In this document: positions 33,367 to 45,145 of the stretch, one piece after another
How the letters are laid out: each line of letters starts with the position of its first letter
Position numbering within the stretch: position 1 is the first letter of the stretch
DNA from: Magnolia sinica
Taxonomy: Eukaryota; Streptophyta; Magnoliopsida; Magnoliales; Magnoliaceae
DNA length: 64,000 nt
Direction of reading: 5' to 3'
Assembly: GCF_029962835.1 (NCBI RefSeq)
Contig: NC_080582.1
Location: 23,382,032-23,446,031, forward strand
Program-made: the position numbers and the translations under genes
Notes under the pieces: generated by a model
The model's database searches: none
The model's input: the letters and a program-made list of their open reading frames with translations, nothing else
What the model was told of the DNA's origin: nothing

Positions 33367-35747
33367 CTGCATCGAATCAAATACATTTACATAGATATTA
33401 ACAATGTTAGCAGCAAAAGAGGACCTCCAAAACCTTAAGAGCTGATGAAGGTGTTCAGATCTAGTAACCATAAGAAAACATTGTACTTTAAATGGTTGAT
33501 TTAATGTTCATTGCCATCAGCAAGAGCTACCTCCCAATGATGGATTCATTTGTTGCAGAAAATCTCCCTAGTATCATACATGAGATGTACCAACAGTAGT
33601 ACTATTGAAAAAACAAAGAAATCAAATAAATATTTATCATATATACTTTAAATGGGCATGAAGAAAGCCAACGTTGGTATCTCCTGATCAAAAGTTTGGT
33701 CCTTAAAAGTTTAAAGAGGCATGAAGTGAGGCCGTGCCTTAGTTGCAGGAAACCATCTACAAAGCAGGAAACATGTTTCCTAGGAAAATATGGGTTTGAT
33801 TTTCATTTTATGAAAGAGGTGGAACTGGACAGAAACTCAAAGAAACATCAGGGAATAATATTTCCCTGGGGGCACTAGAAAAGATATTTCATTTTAAAAG
33901 GTATCCTCTCTCATCTTTGATTGATTTCTTCCATCATTACTTACAAGTAAATCATCAATGGGTTCTAATTTAGAGCTTTTAATAGAAAATTAGAAATCTC
34001 AAAAAGAAGGCATAGTTAAAACTCCAAGAAGTTCCAAAGCAGCTCAAGAGACTTTTATGAGTTGTCTCAAATGGGCTGGACACTTCATACCAGCAAAAAT
34101 CATAGATCCAAAACTTTGATTGGACGAGGAAAACCTAGAAGAAAGAAAAATTCCTCTTCTATTTTGATTTTTTTTATTTAAAGAAAGGTAACAGAAGATT
34201 GAGTTCATGATTACACTTGTGCATCCTACAAACGTTGGTAGGAACCTGCTCCAACCTATCATTGATGAGGCTACGGGGAGTTGATGGCATGTCAAGTGTT
34301 CAGTGCAGATGTTTTGGGCAGCCAGTAATAGAACTCCCAAAGGAAAAATCATTAACAATATGATATAACGTTGAAAAGATGTGTTTGACAAATTGAATTC
34401 TTTATCAGACATGATATGCTAAAAGAGATTTCATAAAGAAAATACGAGGTGGAGAATAACAGAATCTGCTATTCTGCCACTTATATACTTGAAAGTGGAG
34501 AATAACAGAATCTGCTGTTCTGCCACTTATATACTTGAAAGTAGGGAATCTTGCTTGCTTGCATTTTGGCTGTCATTGTACTCAACCTGAAATAAATCTC
34601 TATGTTAATATCAAATTAGAAGATATAAAAAAGAACAAAAGAGGTGTATTCATTTCTAGGAAAGAAGAAGATCACTAGGAAACAAAAATTGATGTTTCAA
34701 GAATCTTAGAGATGAATAGTTTTCGCTTTTTAGTAGGTACATGGGGCAGTTGTAAGAAGCAGGAATTATTCTAAATAAGTTATGTGAGCTAATCAAAGCA
34801 GGCATTGCACCATTCCCCACCTGGACATGGGAACAACATTAAGAAAGAAAAATAAGAACCCTATTCAAGTAAGAAAGAAATTCTGAATCAACTGTAGAAA
34901 AATCAGAAGATAAGAGAAACCCATCTCAGAAATATTAAGAAAACTCTAGCTATGGGATTGTGTGCTTTCCTTCAATCTTGGAGCAAGGTTTTGTCTCTTT
35001 GCTGGTTGGAGAGGTTATCCCTTTCCCCATTTTCATATTGACAAGATCGTGGGTCTCATCTGATGATCAGCTTGGATCTTGTACGTGTGCCATGTTCACA
35101 TATATGGCTTGTTACCTGTAACAAGCCGTGTATTGGATTTAACCAATGTCTAGAAGATCCTTCTGAAAAAAGAAAAAAAATAAAAGAAAAAAGAAGTGTA
35201 TTGGATTTAAAAATTTTGTAGAAGCAATCCAGGAGCAATGTTCTTGACCCAGAAAACAAACCTGCAAATGTTGTAGGGAAATTGTTTTCAGAAAAATGGT
35301 TTCACTACTTCCGAACTTCAGTTGGGAAATCTGTAAATACAAAGGGAAAAATAAAATAAAATAAATAATTGTGTGGCTGGAAGAAAGGGCACAAGACACG
35401 GTCCCAAGGTTTCCTCGGGTTCATATGCCATGTAAAAGGTCAACGCTTTCTAAGAAAAATATGAAATGGCAGTGTTGCTGAGTTAACAGACAGTTGAAAT
35501 TCCTAAGGGACAAAACCTCGATTTGACAGCGAAGTTAGTAACCACCTAAGTTTCTCATCTTTTTCTACGAAGTCCATTTTAGGGGAAAAAAAAAAAAAGA
35601 AAAAAAAAAGGAAGACTACAAAGGCTGAGACTGAGCTTTTTACATCATAATTTTCTATATTAACTATTGGAAGAGACTGAGCTTCAATGAGGATGACCAT
35701 TGAAAGAGACAAAAAATTCAACGCCTTGAACAATTACAGCAGCATAG

Positions 35748-35930
35748 TTGAGTACTCGCCATCCAAATCGGATTTAAGGTACGGAACAATGAAAGATGAG
35801 GAGTTCACTTGATCAAGGTAGCGCTATCCAGCAACGTGTCAACACATTCAAAAGCAGCTTTCCTAAGCTCAAGGCCATCGTCTACAATGTGCTTAAAAGG
35901 ACCAAGATCGACTGTCCTGATCAATTCTTG
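35748..35930 (-). pseudogene. CAND1: Captured fragment of CAND1 (cullin exchange factor)
   Basis: After an acceptor (CTGATGCAG): [36 protein letters not shown], then in the next frame [20 protein letters not shown]. These fit the C-terminal HEAT-repeat region of CAND1, the TIP120-type regulator that exchanges substrate receptors on cullin-RING ligases. One extra base after LLDS shifts the frame and creates a stop, so it cannot encode even this piece intact. Captured by the CACTA element. Confidence 0.85.
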
Positions 35931-36245
35931 CTGCATCAGAAACAGTAAATTACCAAAAGGTGACCATCATATTTCTAAATTGTTCACTAAAAGAACTGTT
36001 GGGGGTAAGATGGAAGAGTCAATGAGAAGGAAACTAAGCCAGGCCTCTGGGTCAGCCCATACCTGGCTGCCCAATTTTAGCAAGAATCAAGCATGTGACG
36101 GGCATAGACATCTAAAGCTCATGCCTGGTTCAGTTCATACTCTATAGGAACATAAGCTAGCAAAAACAATGAAAGCACCTCATCTCAATAAATGTTGCAG
36201 CTCATTTTCTTGTAGTATAGACAGGAAAAGAAAATCTCCTGTACC

Positions 36246-36330
36246 CACTACAACGAAAAAAGGCCTTTAGCCTCAGTTCAAAACCATGGCTAAAAATGTT
36301 AAAAACTGAGGCTAAAGCCTTTAGGTTGGC
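36246..36330 (+). mobile_element. Second CACTA-like terminus inside the element
   Basis: CACTACAACGAAAAAAGGCC followed by TTTAGCCTCAG and its inverted copy CTGAGGCTAAAG look like a CACTA 5' end with subterminal repeats. The nearest opposite end would be a degraded TTTCTTGTAGTA at ~36208-36219, which faces the wrong way to close a nested copy. It may be a remnant of an earlier insertion. Confidence 0.55.
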
Positions 36331-37101
36331 AATCAGCTGATTCTCTAAAACTAGATAATTGAGGTCTCCACATCACAAATATGCCAAATTTCTGTCAGAT
36401 GAAAAGAACTTATTCCACAAAAAGCCAAGTAGACCTAGCTACTAATTGCATTGAAATAATCACTCCAATGTCAATTAACCCATCAATATCTCAGGATCAA
36501 ATCCTAAGCAAAAAAATCCAAATAGAGTTGTGAGCAAATCCAAAGCAAATCAATGCACAAAACAATAGAAAGGGAATCAAATGGATAGAACTAACTCCTA
36601 ATTATACTATCCATCTCACCGTAGAAATTTTTCGGTTAAGTACAATTTGGTTTGGGACTATTGACCATACATCAATTCTCATATCACAAACAGTCATTCC
36701 TTTAAGGAATAATCTACCCCAGCTTTCATAAATCAATACTGAGTGATGAAGATATGCCTCAACTCACTGGAGATGGTTCACATTTCTGGGTCCAGAGATT
36801 ATGAGTCTTATGACAAAGGATGGGGATTTCACCTTTTTCATCAGGCGAAAAAGGTTGCTGTAGCAACCGAAAAAGACATGAAGTCCCATCTCGATGTGAT
36901 TCCCACACTTATCTACAAATGAGCCCACTTTTCCACCAATGAAAGACCGTGAATCGTAAATATGAACCTAGGAAGAAAAGTTAAATTAGTTCTAAAATGA
37001 AGCTAGGAAGAAAAGTTAATGCAGAAAAAGAAAAGACAGCAGGTATGGGCTTGAAGGAAGAAGGCTTTACAGTAGAAGCAAGCATGCCATCCAAGCATAT
37101 T

Positions 37102-37165
37102 TATCAATCTATGCAACTCGAAGACTTGGACAGCAAAAACCCTCTGTTGACTAGCAGAAGTAATA
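37102..37165 (-). pseudogene. ELF3: Captured fragment of ELF3 (evening-complex protein)
   Basis: The 16 residues QQRVFAVQVFELHRLI match the strongly conserved block of plant EARLY FLOWERING 3, which normally continues with KVQ. Homology ends at the isoleucine, possibly an exon boundary. ELF3 is the scaffold of the clock evening complex. The fragment is short but the block is distinctive. Confidence 0.75.
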
Positions 37166-37609
37166 AGAAACTCAGGCCAAAATCCTAATCTTGCTAAATT
37201 ATTTAAGACCAAAAGAAGAATGTCACAGACAATGACAAACAGATATAATGAGTAATCACACATTAAACTAATGAAAACTTTGGGTGTACCTGCTGATTTT
37301 TTCCAGGAATTCCTTGGGACATTAGTCTAGGACCCTAGATTTAGGAGGAACTGAAATTCATGGAGAAAAAGAAAAACAGATGGTCTAGTAATCCAATTAG
37401 TGTGGTTTCTTTTGCTATGCTCCATCTTAAAAGGGCCCATGACTGGGACAATCTGGATTGATTTCCATAGTCCATGTGTGTCATGTGTAGCTCCCAGTAA
37501 TCATAATTCACAAAAGGCACTTTCTTTCCCTTTTTTTTTTTTTTTTTACTAATGTGGATATCAGGTCAGAAAAATAAAAATAGCATAAATCGCAAAAACA
37601 GTTAAACAC

Positions 37610-37696
37610 CTTGAAAATCTCCTGCACAGTCTCATAGTATAAACCAGTTTTAGCCCATCCACCAGTAAATAGCACACTGTTCACCAGGTTGAGCTT
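37610..37696 (-). pseudogene. GGH: Captured exon of gamma-glutamyl hydrolase
   Basis: Twenty-nine open codons sit between an acceptor TCTACTGCAG and a donor AAG/GTGTTT: KLNLVNSVLF, then TGGWAKTGLYYETVQEIFK. The FTGGWAKTGLYY block is typical of plant gamma-glutamyl hydrolase (folate polyglutamate trimming in the vacuole). The exon appears complete, with usable splice signals, so it could be exonised in a transcript. The active-site cysteine region is absent. Confidence 0.8.
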
Positions 37697-38029
37697 CTGC
37701 AGTAGATGAACATTGTACGTCAAAGCTGAAATTCATGCCACCTATTTATCATAAAAACTAGTGCAAATAGAAGGAGAAGCCAACCAGCATCTTCAAATAA
37801 TAACTATTTAATGAAAGAACATTCAAGAACCTAAGATGTGGTTGCACACACAACTAAATTGGATTTCAATAGTGAGGTAATCAAATTGCAACAACCTCCG
37901 TTAGTATTTGTATGAGGAAGTAGCCCCCAAACTGCAATTATGCCCTGTTCAGCACGGTGGATGTTTGGATGTTGAATCTGTCAGTGTTGTACAATTCCGC
38001 TTCTCCATAGTTTTGGTTTCCTTTTTCCT

Positions 38030-38105
38030 GCAGGCTAAAGGAATTTCTGGGAGGTTTGCGATCCATTTCAGGACAGAGCCAAAGGCCTCCACTTGCTTGT
38101 CTGTT
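38030..38105 (-). pseudogene. Unidentified exon-like piece in the CACTA element
   Basis: After an acceptor-like CACCTTAACAG the minus strand reads DKQVEAFGSVLKWIANLPEI, then PLAC. The residue make-up is gene-like, but I cannot name the family. By analogy with its neighbours it is probably another capture. Confidence 0.4.
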
Positions 38106-38512
38106 AAGGTGTCAAACAAAACAGTCAACAGATATAGATAAAAGGGAATGAGTTCCCAATAGAAGGAGCTCAGCTATGCCCACAGCCATACATACCATGG
38201 CAATAACATTTGTTTCTCATCCAACATGGGCAAAAAGAAAAAAAGAAAAAAGTTTAGCCTAGAGGCAATACTCCAAAACTCATTGTATGCATGTGTTACA
38301 TACCCACAGCTATAATTCACTGAAGCCATACTATTTCTCTAATGGCCTTCAATAATAACCTTGCGAGAGACCTCAATGTTGGCAGTTTTTCACCCAAGAC
38401 ACAAAAATAAGTCCTAACTATGCTACGAAATCAGGACATCCAGAAACAAAGATATTATCTTTCCTTCTAGAGATAGGTAGCACCATACCTCTTCCCATTG
38501 ATGGTGTCCTCT

Positions 38513-38600
38513 GAGGAGAGTGCCAGCGGCACTGTTGCAGTACATATTCAGTTCAGGAGAGTGCCAATGGCACTGTTGTAGTACATATTCAGTTTTGCAT
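38513..38600. repeat. ~44-bp tandem duplication
   Basis: GAGAGTGCCAGCGGCACTGT + TGCAGTACATATTCAGTT occurs twice in a row with a few differences, inside the CACTA element. Confidence 0.8.
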
Positions 38601-39039
38601 CCATCAGTAACGAGAATTTTGAGAATTACATATCTCCATTCTTTATGGGACTTCATTTATGTTGCTCATCAGATATTTCCATATAAACTTAGTAAAACCA
38701 TTGATAAATGAAATGAAACATCTAACTGAATAGAGAAAAATCCGGCAGCAGACCCTCCCCACACATAAGAATGGATCAGTGCAAATGGAGGAATTGATTT
38801 ATTTTCAGCAACGAGATAAACAGAACGAGCATGTTTAGATAATAGGAAAGGCAAGCTTCACAATCAAAGGACTTACTGTTGTCACAGCTAGCAAATGGAC
38901 CGCATCGAGTCAACTCAACAAGTCTTCCTGAGGTGGTGCAAGAACAGGGCCTTCACCCTCACCTACAATAACAAAGAGCGGAGCTCTGCTCTGATTGTCA
39001 GTCCACCACCGTCGCAGATCGCAAAATCACAGGGCCTTC

Positions 39040-39430
39040 TTCTTTGTTGGCTTCTGTCTTCGATCCTCCATTAAATCCGGCAACCCTCAGAAATCAGCGA
39101 CCCATGCGCCTCAGGCAGCCATTAAATCCGTCATCCTATGACGTGGCTTACTCAAATCCTCGATCCAGACCTTCGGCCACCATCTTCTACGGTTGCTCCC
39201 AGTCTCGACTTCCACCCCTGCTCCATCGGGCGTACGCTACTTCCACGCTTCCTACCGTGCTAGGGTTTCAAAAACCCCCCTTTCTCCAAATGATGACACT
39301 GATCTGCCGTTCCAATCGGCGAAAAAGTGGATGGCAATGAGAGCCCGAACCACCTGCTGGAGAAATATCACCTTTGACAATGGTGAGGCGCTCATGCTCA
39401 AGGCAGTCGCCCTTGATCGCAAACAGGTAT
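39040..39430 (+). pseudogene. Unidentified gene-like segment at the CACTA right end
   Basis: A GC-rich stretch unlike its AT-rich surroundings, with open frames on the plus strand. One reads ARVSKTPLSPNDDTDLPFQ and then SAKKWMAMRARTTCWRN before a donor-like CAGGTATTG at ~39425; a CTAGGGTTT leader-like word lies inside. It could be a captured first exon. The product was not recognised. Confidence 0.35.
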
Positions 39431-40315
39431 TGTCAAACTCCTATATAGGGTTTGGAAAAGACAATAAAAGGGATTTGAAATCCCCGTTTATGCACTGGAA
39501 AATTGCAGAAGAAGAGAGATTAGGGATTTGAAATCCTCGTTTACGCACTGGAAAATCGCAAAAGAAGAGAGCTCCCTAAAAACTAGTGAAGTGGGAAAGG
39601 CAAAAAGAGTTCCCGTAACACCATTGGATCGTCATCGGCAATTAATGATTCTTACATTTGCTGGCAGTTCGTGCTGGTCATCGGCAAAAAAAGTGCCGGC
39701 AATGGCCCACTTTCTTGTAGTGGGTGTCCTAACAAGCTAACAAAAAAAAAAAAAAAAAGATAAGCTGCTTAAGGCACAAGTAACTTATGTAAAGTAACTT
39801 CCGATCCAAACATCTCATAAGTATACACTCTCACGTGTACTTTAAAACTGTTACTTGCCTCCCAGGTGGTAAGGAGGCATTTGTGCGCGAGATTGGAACT
39901 GCCTATCTTCATTTTTTATAGTTCTATAATCATGTGGGCCACATGCATAAAAAAGTAAATAAACGTGGATGAGAAATTGGCTAATTGGTCCGTATATGAT
40001 CAGACAAACTTGTTTTTTAGATCATGATGATTACACGTGTCACTAAAATAGCCGTACGTTTATATGTAGTGGCTTTTATGTTGTTCATGTCCACAGTGTC
40101 CTTGTGGACGCATAAATAAAACCTTCTTATATTACATGGATTTGAAAATTGCTCAGTTTAAGTCCTCTCCATGATCGAGTTCACTCCGTTTTTATTAATA
40201 GGCAATTACCTTTGCTTGCTGTATTAAATCTACATTTTTCGATTGACCCTTTCAAAAGAATTCACACGCCAAAAGGGCCACCAGCTTTACTTGACTAATC
40301 TCAATTTGATATTTA

Positions 40316-40529
40316 GGGCGCGTTTGGATGCCACTAAATAAGTTAATTTTCCTATTTACAGCAGTAGATAAGTAACTTATTTGAGATAATAAGTTTGATT
40401 TATTATCAATTATAAGTACTTTTTTTTTAATTATTATTTAAAGTTACTCATTTCAATTCAATAACTAAAAATCAAGATAAGCTATTTAAGGTATAAGTAG
40501 TTTAAGTAACTTATGATCCAAATGCCCCC
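40316..40529. mobile_element. Tourist-type MITE with TTA duplication
   Basis: Ends GGGCGCGTTTGGATGCC and, inverted, GGGGGCATTTGGATCATA; TTA at 40313-40315 and 40530-40532. It is 214 bases. Similar inner sequence (AAGATAAGCTGCTTAAG-like) flanks the CACTA element on both sides (32878-32900, 39759-39800), so the CACTA probably landed in or beside a relative. Confidence 0.8.
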
Positions 40530-41640
40530 TTATAGTTAAATTATTAAAATACAAAATTTCTTTAAAGATTTCTACACCATATAAATCATATAGAATTAAC
40601 AAAGGTAAGTAAAAATATGGTGGTTGCTGTTAAGGTAGATGAATTTGTTGAAACCTTAATTGATTTTGTATCCTAGCACCTGGCATATCTCCTTTACAAA
40701 TTTAAAAAGTTTGGCTGGTTGACTCAGCGAGTGAGTCCGTTTAGGTCACAGTGAGACTCAAGCTAGTTACCAGAGACTAGGTTAAAATATGGCTGAGTTT
40801 GGTTGACTTCGCTGATGTTTTAGTCAACCCATGGTCTTTTAGAACTATGTTCGTAGATATAGACCATCCATCACAACGGACACTCTAAAGGATTATCTAA
40901 TAAGTCATGAGACGAGAGAAAGTAGACTTTGATGGTGAGGTCAGGTGCAGTAGAGACAAAAAAGAAGAAGAATGAGTTGGTATATGTTGAAGGCTTTAAA
41001 AGAGACAAGGAGAAAAGACTTGATGACTTATGGTCTTACCAAAATTAATACCCTTTGTAGAATGAAAGGGTGGAAAAGAATTCATGTAGTCAACCCTAAA
41101 AAACTATCTGTTTCTTTCTTCTTCTTCTTCCTTTTTTTTTTTTTCCTAAAAAGATGCCATTTTCTGAAGAGAGAAGCTAATACAACTAAAACATATTAAG
41201 ACAAGTATCTGCACTTAAATGCAAATCTCACCTTTCAGTGCCTAATTTTAGTGCAATGCTATACAACAAGCATTAGTGCCAATGCTATACAACAGGCATA
41301 ATCTGGTGGAGGAATCAGTGGAGGAATAAATAAATAAATACATGCATTACCTACATCCACACTATCATCTTTCTTTTCAACTAATGGAGAAACTAATCTT
41401 GTACTTTTATATAGTGATCATTTAAGTGTTATGAGAGGACAAATGCCTTGTGCCGAGTATGACGCAATTAACCTCCTTTTTTTTTTTCCTAAAAAAATGG
41501 ATGAGCTGTTGCAGGAGGCGACAATATAGCAAGTTGATTTTTTCTTCTGTTTTTAGAAAGGTGGAGATCACCACGTGCAGGAGGCTACAATATCAAGTTT
41601 AATGAAGGTTACTTGTTTCAGAAGGATGAGCACAGGAAAA
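40530..41640. other. No gene recognised
   Basis: AT-rich sequence with a 25-base duplication around AATGCTATACAACA (41256, 41280) and poly-T runs. Short open frames here lack gene-like features. Confidence 0.4.
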
Positions 41641-43962
41641 CGAACAAATTAGTGATTGATGTTGAAACATACAAATGTGAAACACTTGAAAAAGTTGAGC
41701 GGTAGATAGAGATACAAGAAGAAGTAGTTGCACCACCTATCAGGAGAATCCACCAAGAAATCGCAGGGTACCGTCGAGATACAAGGATGATTTAAATGTT
41801 GCATTTGCTCTCATTACGAATGAGGGGGACCTATTTACTGTTCAAGAACCATTAGAAGATAGAAATGAAGAGAAGTGGATGGCAGCAATACATAATGAGA
41901 TGGACTCTTTGTATAAGAATAAAATGTAGGAGTTGGTAGAGCTGCAGGGGCGGAAAGCGATCGGGTGAAAGTAAATTTACTAGAAGAAACTGAATAGGTA
42001 CAAGGTGAGATTTGTAGTGAAGGGTTATATATGCTCAAAAAGAATGTGTCGACTTCGGTGAGATATTCGCGTCAATGGTAAAGTAAGTATCTATTAGATT
42101 TGTATTGGTATTGGTTGCCCGATACAATCTGGAACTAGAATAATTAGATGTGAAGACTACTTTTCTACACGGGGGAACAAGAAAAAGTAGATATAGATGA
42201 AACAATCTGAAAGGTTTGAGGTGAAAGGAAATGAGAATATGGTTAGTAGGTTAAAAAGGTTGTTGTACGACCTAAAACATTAGCTTCATTAATGTTACAA
42301 GAAGTTTAATTCTTTCATGTTAAGTCAGAGGTTTATCATAAGTGAAATCGATCATTGTGTTTACTTTAGAGCACTTAGTGACATGGAATTCATTATTCTG
42401 GCATTGTATATTTATGATATGCTTATCGCTAGCCATAGCATGTCTGACATCAGCATACCAAAAGCTCAATTATTAAGGACATTTGAGATGAAAGATATAA
42501 GGGCTGCAAAGAAGATTCTCGGGATTGATATAGAAGAGACAAGGAAAGGAGCGGGATATGGTTGTCTCAGGAAGAGTATTTTTAAAAGATCTTTATCAAG
42601 TTTGAACTAAAAAAGGCTAAACCGGTTAACACACCCCATGCTGCTCACTATAGACTTTCTTCAGGGCAATGTCTAACGTCAGATGAAGAAAAGTGGTACG
42701 TCTCGTGTGCTTAGCGCGAGCGTAGTTGACAGTCTTATGTAGGTCATTATCTTTACTATATTAGATATTTCATATAAGGTTGGTGTTGTGAGCAGATACA
42801 TATCAAACCTCGACTAACAACATTGGAAAGCAGTAAAATGGTTACTTCGTTACATATAGGTACGACGGACTACATCTTGACATTTGAAAATTCTAAAGAG
42901 AAATTTATACATTATATGAATGTGGATAATAGAAGGCCGCCTTTCGATTACTCGTTTGTATTAGTGGGTATATTTATCAATTGGATGTCGAAGCTTCATT
43001 CTGTGGTTGTACTTTTCACAACTGAAGCTGAATATATAACAATGAATGAAGCATTTAAAGAAGTTGTTTGACTAAAAGGAATGATGAACGAGTTGGGGCT
43101 TCAGCAAGAAGCCATGCCATGCATTGTGATAGTGAGAGCGCTATCAATTTGGCAAAGAACTCGGTATATAACTCCCGGACTAAACACATTAACGTGCGTC
43201 ATCATTTTATCCAGTAGATGCTAGAGGAAGACAGTGTTACTCTTGAGAAGATTCACACAAGTGAGAATCTGGAGGATATGCTTATGAAGGTTATTCCTGT
43301 AGAGAAGTTCAAGTTTTACTTGACTTCTCTAGGCTTGGCAAAGAAGAAATGAAGATAAAGTGTGCACGAGAAGCGACGATGATGTTGTTACTATTGAAGA
43401 TGAGAGATGGCGATAGCATCTTGAAGCAATGGAGCTAGAGGATTGAAGCCACGGTGAAGACTGTTGGTCAAGTAACTTCAATCCTAGTGCTAGAACAGAG
43501 TTTTTGATTCGATCAATAGGGTTGTCAATTTGATTGAAATATTCCCAAAAATTTCAGTTTGCTTCCTAGATGTTTTTTGACGTTATCAATTTGCTCGATA
43601 GAGGTGTTGATTTGATCGATAGTATGCGCAGGTCTGCGTAAGTGCAAGTTTTGTTTCTAATTGTGAATAAGAGAATTTATATTATGATTAGGGCATGGTG
43701 AGAGGAACTAAAGAGGGTTTTGAAGGGGATCTAAGATTTTCCATCTATAGGTTGTTCCATCTCTTGTATTCTTCTAATTATAGTAGATTGATCGTCGCTT
43801 TGTGTCAAGTTTGTTTTTCCGCAAGGGTTTTCCACATAAAAATCTCCATATCCTTTATGTTTGTTTGTTCTTTTTCATTCTCTATTGTATGTTTAATTTG
43901 TTCTAAGGTTTCTTCAGCGCTCATTAAGGGGTTTCAACGCCTAACATTAACAGGATGCAACA
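41640..43962 (+). mobile_element. Ty1/copia fossil with 3' LTR
   Basis: Pol fragments in order: the pre-RT block EKWMAAIHNEMDSLYKNKM, RT-like LDVKTTFLHG, LYIYDMLIA (42410), and RNase H-end words ESAINLAKNSVYN, TKHINVRHHFI, SLGLAKK (43345). A 501-base LTR follows (43462-43962) starting TGTTGGTCAAG and ending GATGCAACA. Gag and the 5' LTR are absent. Many breaks; old. The LTR shares its ends with the solo LTR at 10240-10858. Confidence 0.8.
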
Positions 43963-44879
43963 ATTGAAATGCAAATTTAAAAATTAAAATTTCACATTTT
44001 GAAAGTGGATTCAGCTCGAGTACTGAACTGGGCATTTAAATTTTCACATTTTACAAGCCTTATAGATTCTAAATTGGATTAAGCTCGAGTTAGTGAGCTT
44101 AATAGAGGGGAGATGTTATAGACTCCTGATGTACTGGTTTACATCTCTTGCCTAAACCAAGTATAATGTAATTCATCAAAAAAAGAAAAAGAAAAAGAAA
44201 ATTCTAGCTTTCTACCAATCGGTGCACTGTTTCTTTGCGCTCACTGGCCACATTGAAGTCATGCTCATTTTTCAAATAAACGTTCTAAAATGTGCTACTT
44301 CTCTGTCTAGCATTATTCGATGGGGAGAGATAGGTGAAGCCCACACTGTCCACACCATACTCTTACAAAGATTTTCAAATGATCATTCTTAAGTGTTAAG
44401 ATCCCATCCAACATCATTGGGCAGTGGGAGATGCATTAGCATCAGTGCACACAATCATTTCTCTATTTTAGAATACACAAAGTTCAAGCGTAGCTGAGCA
44501 CAATTCCATCTCTCATAATCATCTCCGCATGCAGCCACATGTATGACATTTGACTTACATAGATAACCAAGCCCAAAAATAAGCCCCACTCCACACATTA
44601 GGTGGCCCAGCAGATTACAAATCGGTTCCAGCTAGGACTGAAACTAGCATATATCAGCAAGACACGAGCTGAGGATACTCCCTCAGGCCTAACCGATTTA
44701 ACCATCAACTGCTAAACCTACCCATTTTTGGGTCAGCAGGTCATCAAATGCACATATCAGATATCTCACATGGCTGCTTGGGCTTCACAAACTCATAAAG
44801 CCATGCAAAGGAGGCAGAATGCTATTTAAAAAATGAGAAATGACATGCCGACAAACCAAAGAGAAAAAGAATTAATAGA
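43963..44879. other. No gene recognised
   Basis: AT-rich; a direct repeat around AAATTTTCACATTTTA / AAATTTCACATTTTGA with GCTCGAGT lies at 43970-44095. Nothing else is supported. Confidence 0.4.
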
Positions 44880-45145
44880 GCGTGGCACATCTCATGGGTT
44901 AGGACTTCGGCCGAACCCGGTGTGAAAATGCCCTTGCATTACGTGGCACATCCCATGGGTTAGGACCTTTGCCAAACCCACCCCGAGTGTGTCCCTGCAT
45001 TAATCTTCAAACCCACCCCGAGTGTGCCCCTACATCCCAGGGGCCACCCCACTCGAGCCCGGTGTGAAAATGCCCCTGCATTGCATGGCACATCTCATGG
45101 GTTAGGACCTTGGTTGAACCCCCCTCGAGTGTGCCCCTGCATGTT
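44880..45145. repeat. GC-rich tandem repeat, 3 imperfect units
   Basis: GTGGCACATCTCATGGGTTA + GGAC recurs at about 44882, 44942 and 45088, with CCACCCCGAGTGTG and GTGTGAAAATGCCC blocks between. Unit order is scrambled by partial duplication. Confidence 0.75.

Larger units (their letters stand above)
32920..39722. mobile_element. Pack-CACTA element carrying host gene fragments
   Basis: The left end CACTACAACAAAATAG starts at 32920 and the right end is the inverted CACTACAAGAAAGTG, finishing at 39722. The 3-bp target duplication GGT is present on both sides (32917-32919 and 39723-39725). Subterminal repeats are visible: ACCGGCGGT/ACCGCCGGT at 32943-32990 on the left, and several GCCGG or GGCA words on the right. 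In 6.8 kb there is no recognisable transposase, so it would need help in trans. The interior carries minus-strand fragments of RPB2, CAND1, ELF3 and gamma-glutamyl hydrolase, two other exon-like pieces, and an internal second CACTA-like terminus at 36246. Confidence 0.85.

Noticed and set aside
34044-34412. 122-residue minus-strand frame inside the CACTA element as another captured gene
   Set aside because: Hydrophobic and low-complexity patches, no motif I recognise, and no splice signals; left unassigned.
32920-36219. Alternative pairing of the left CACTA end with the degraded TTTCTTGTAGTA at 36.2 kb
   Set aside because: The flanks do not give a matching 3-bp duplication (GGT versus TAG), whereas 32920 with 39722 gives GGT on both sides.
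43695-43967. 90-residue plus-strand frame
   Set aside because: It lies wholly within the copia LTR, has no coding features, and contains LTR leader-type sequence.
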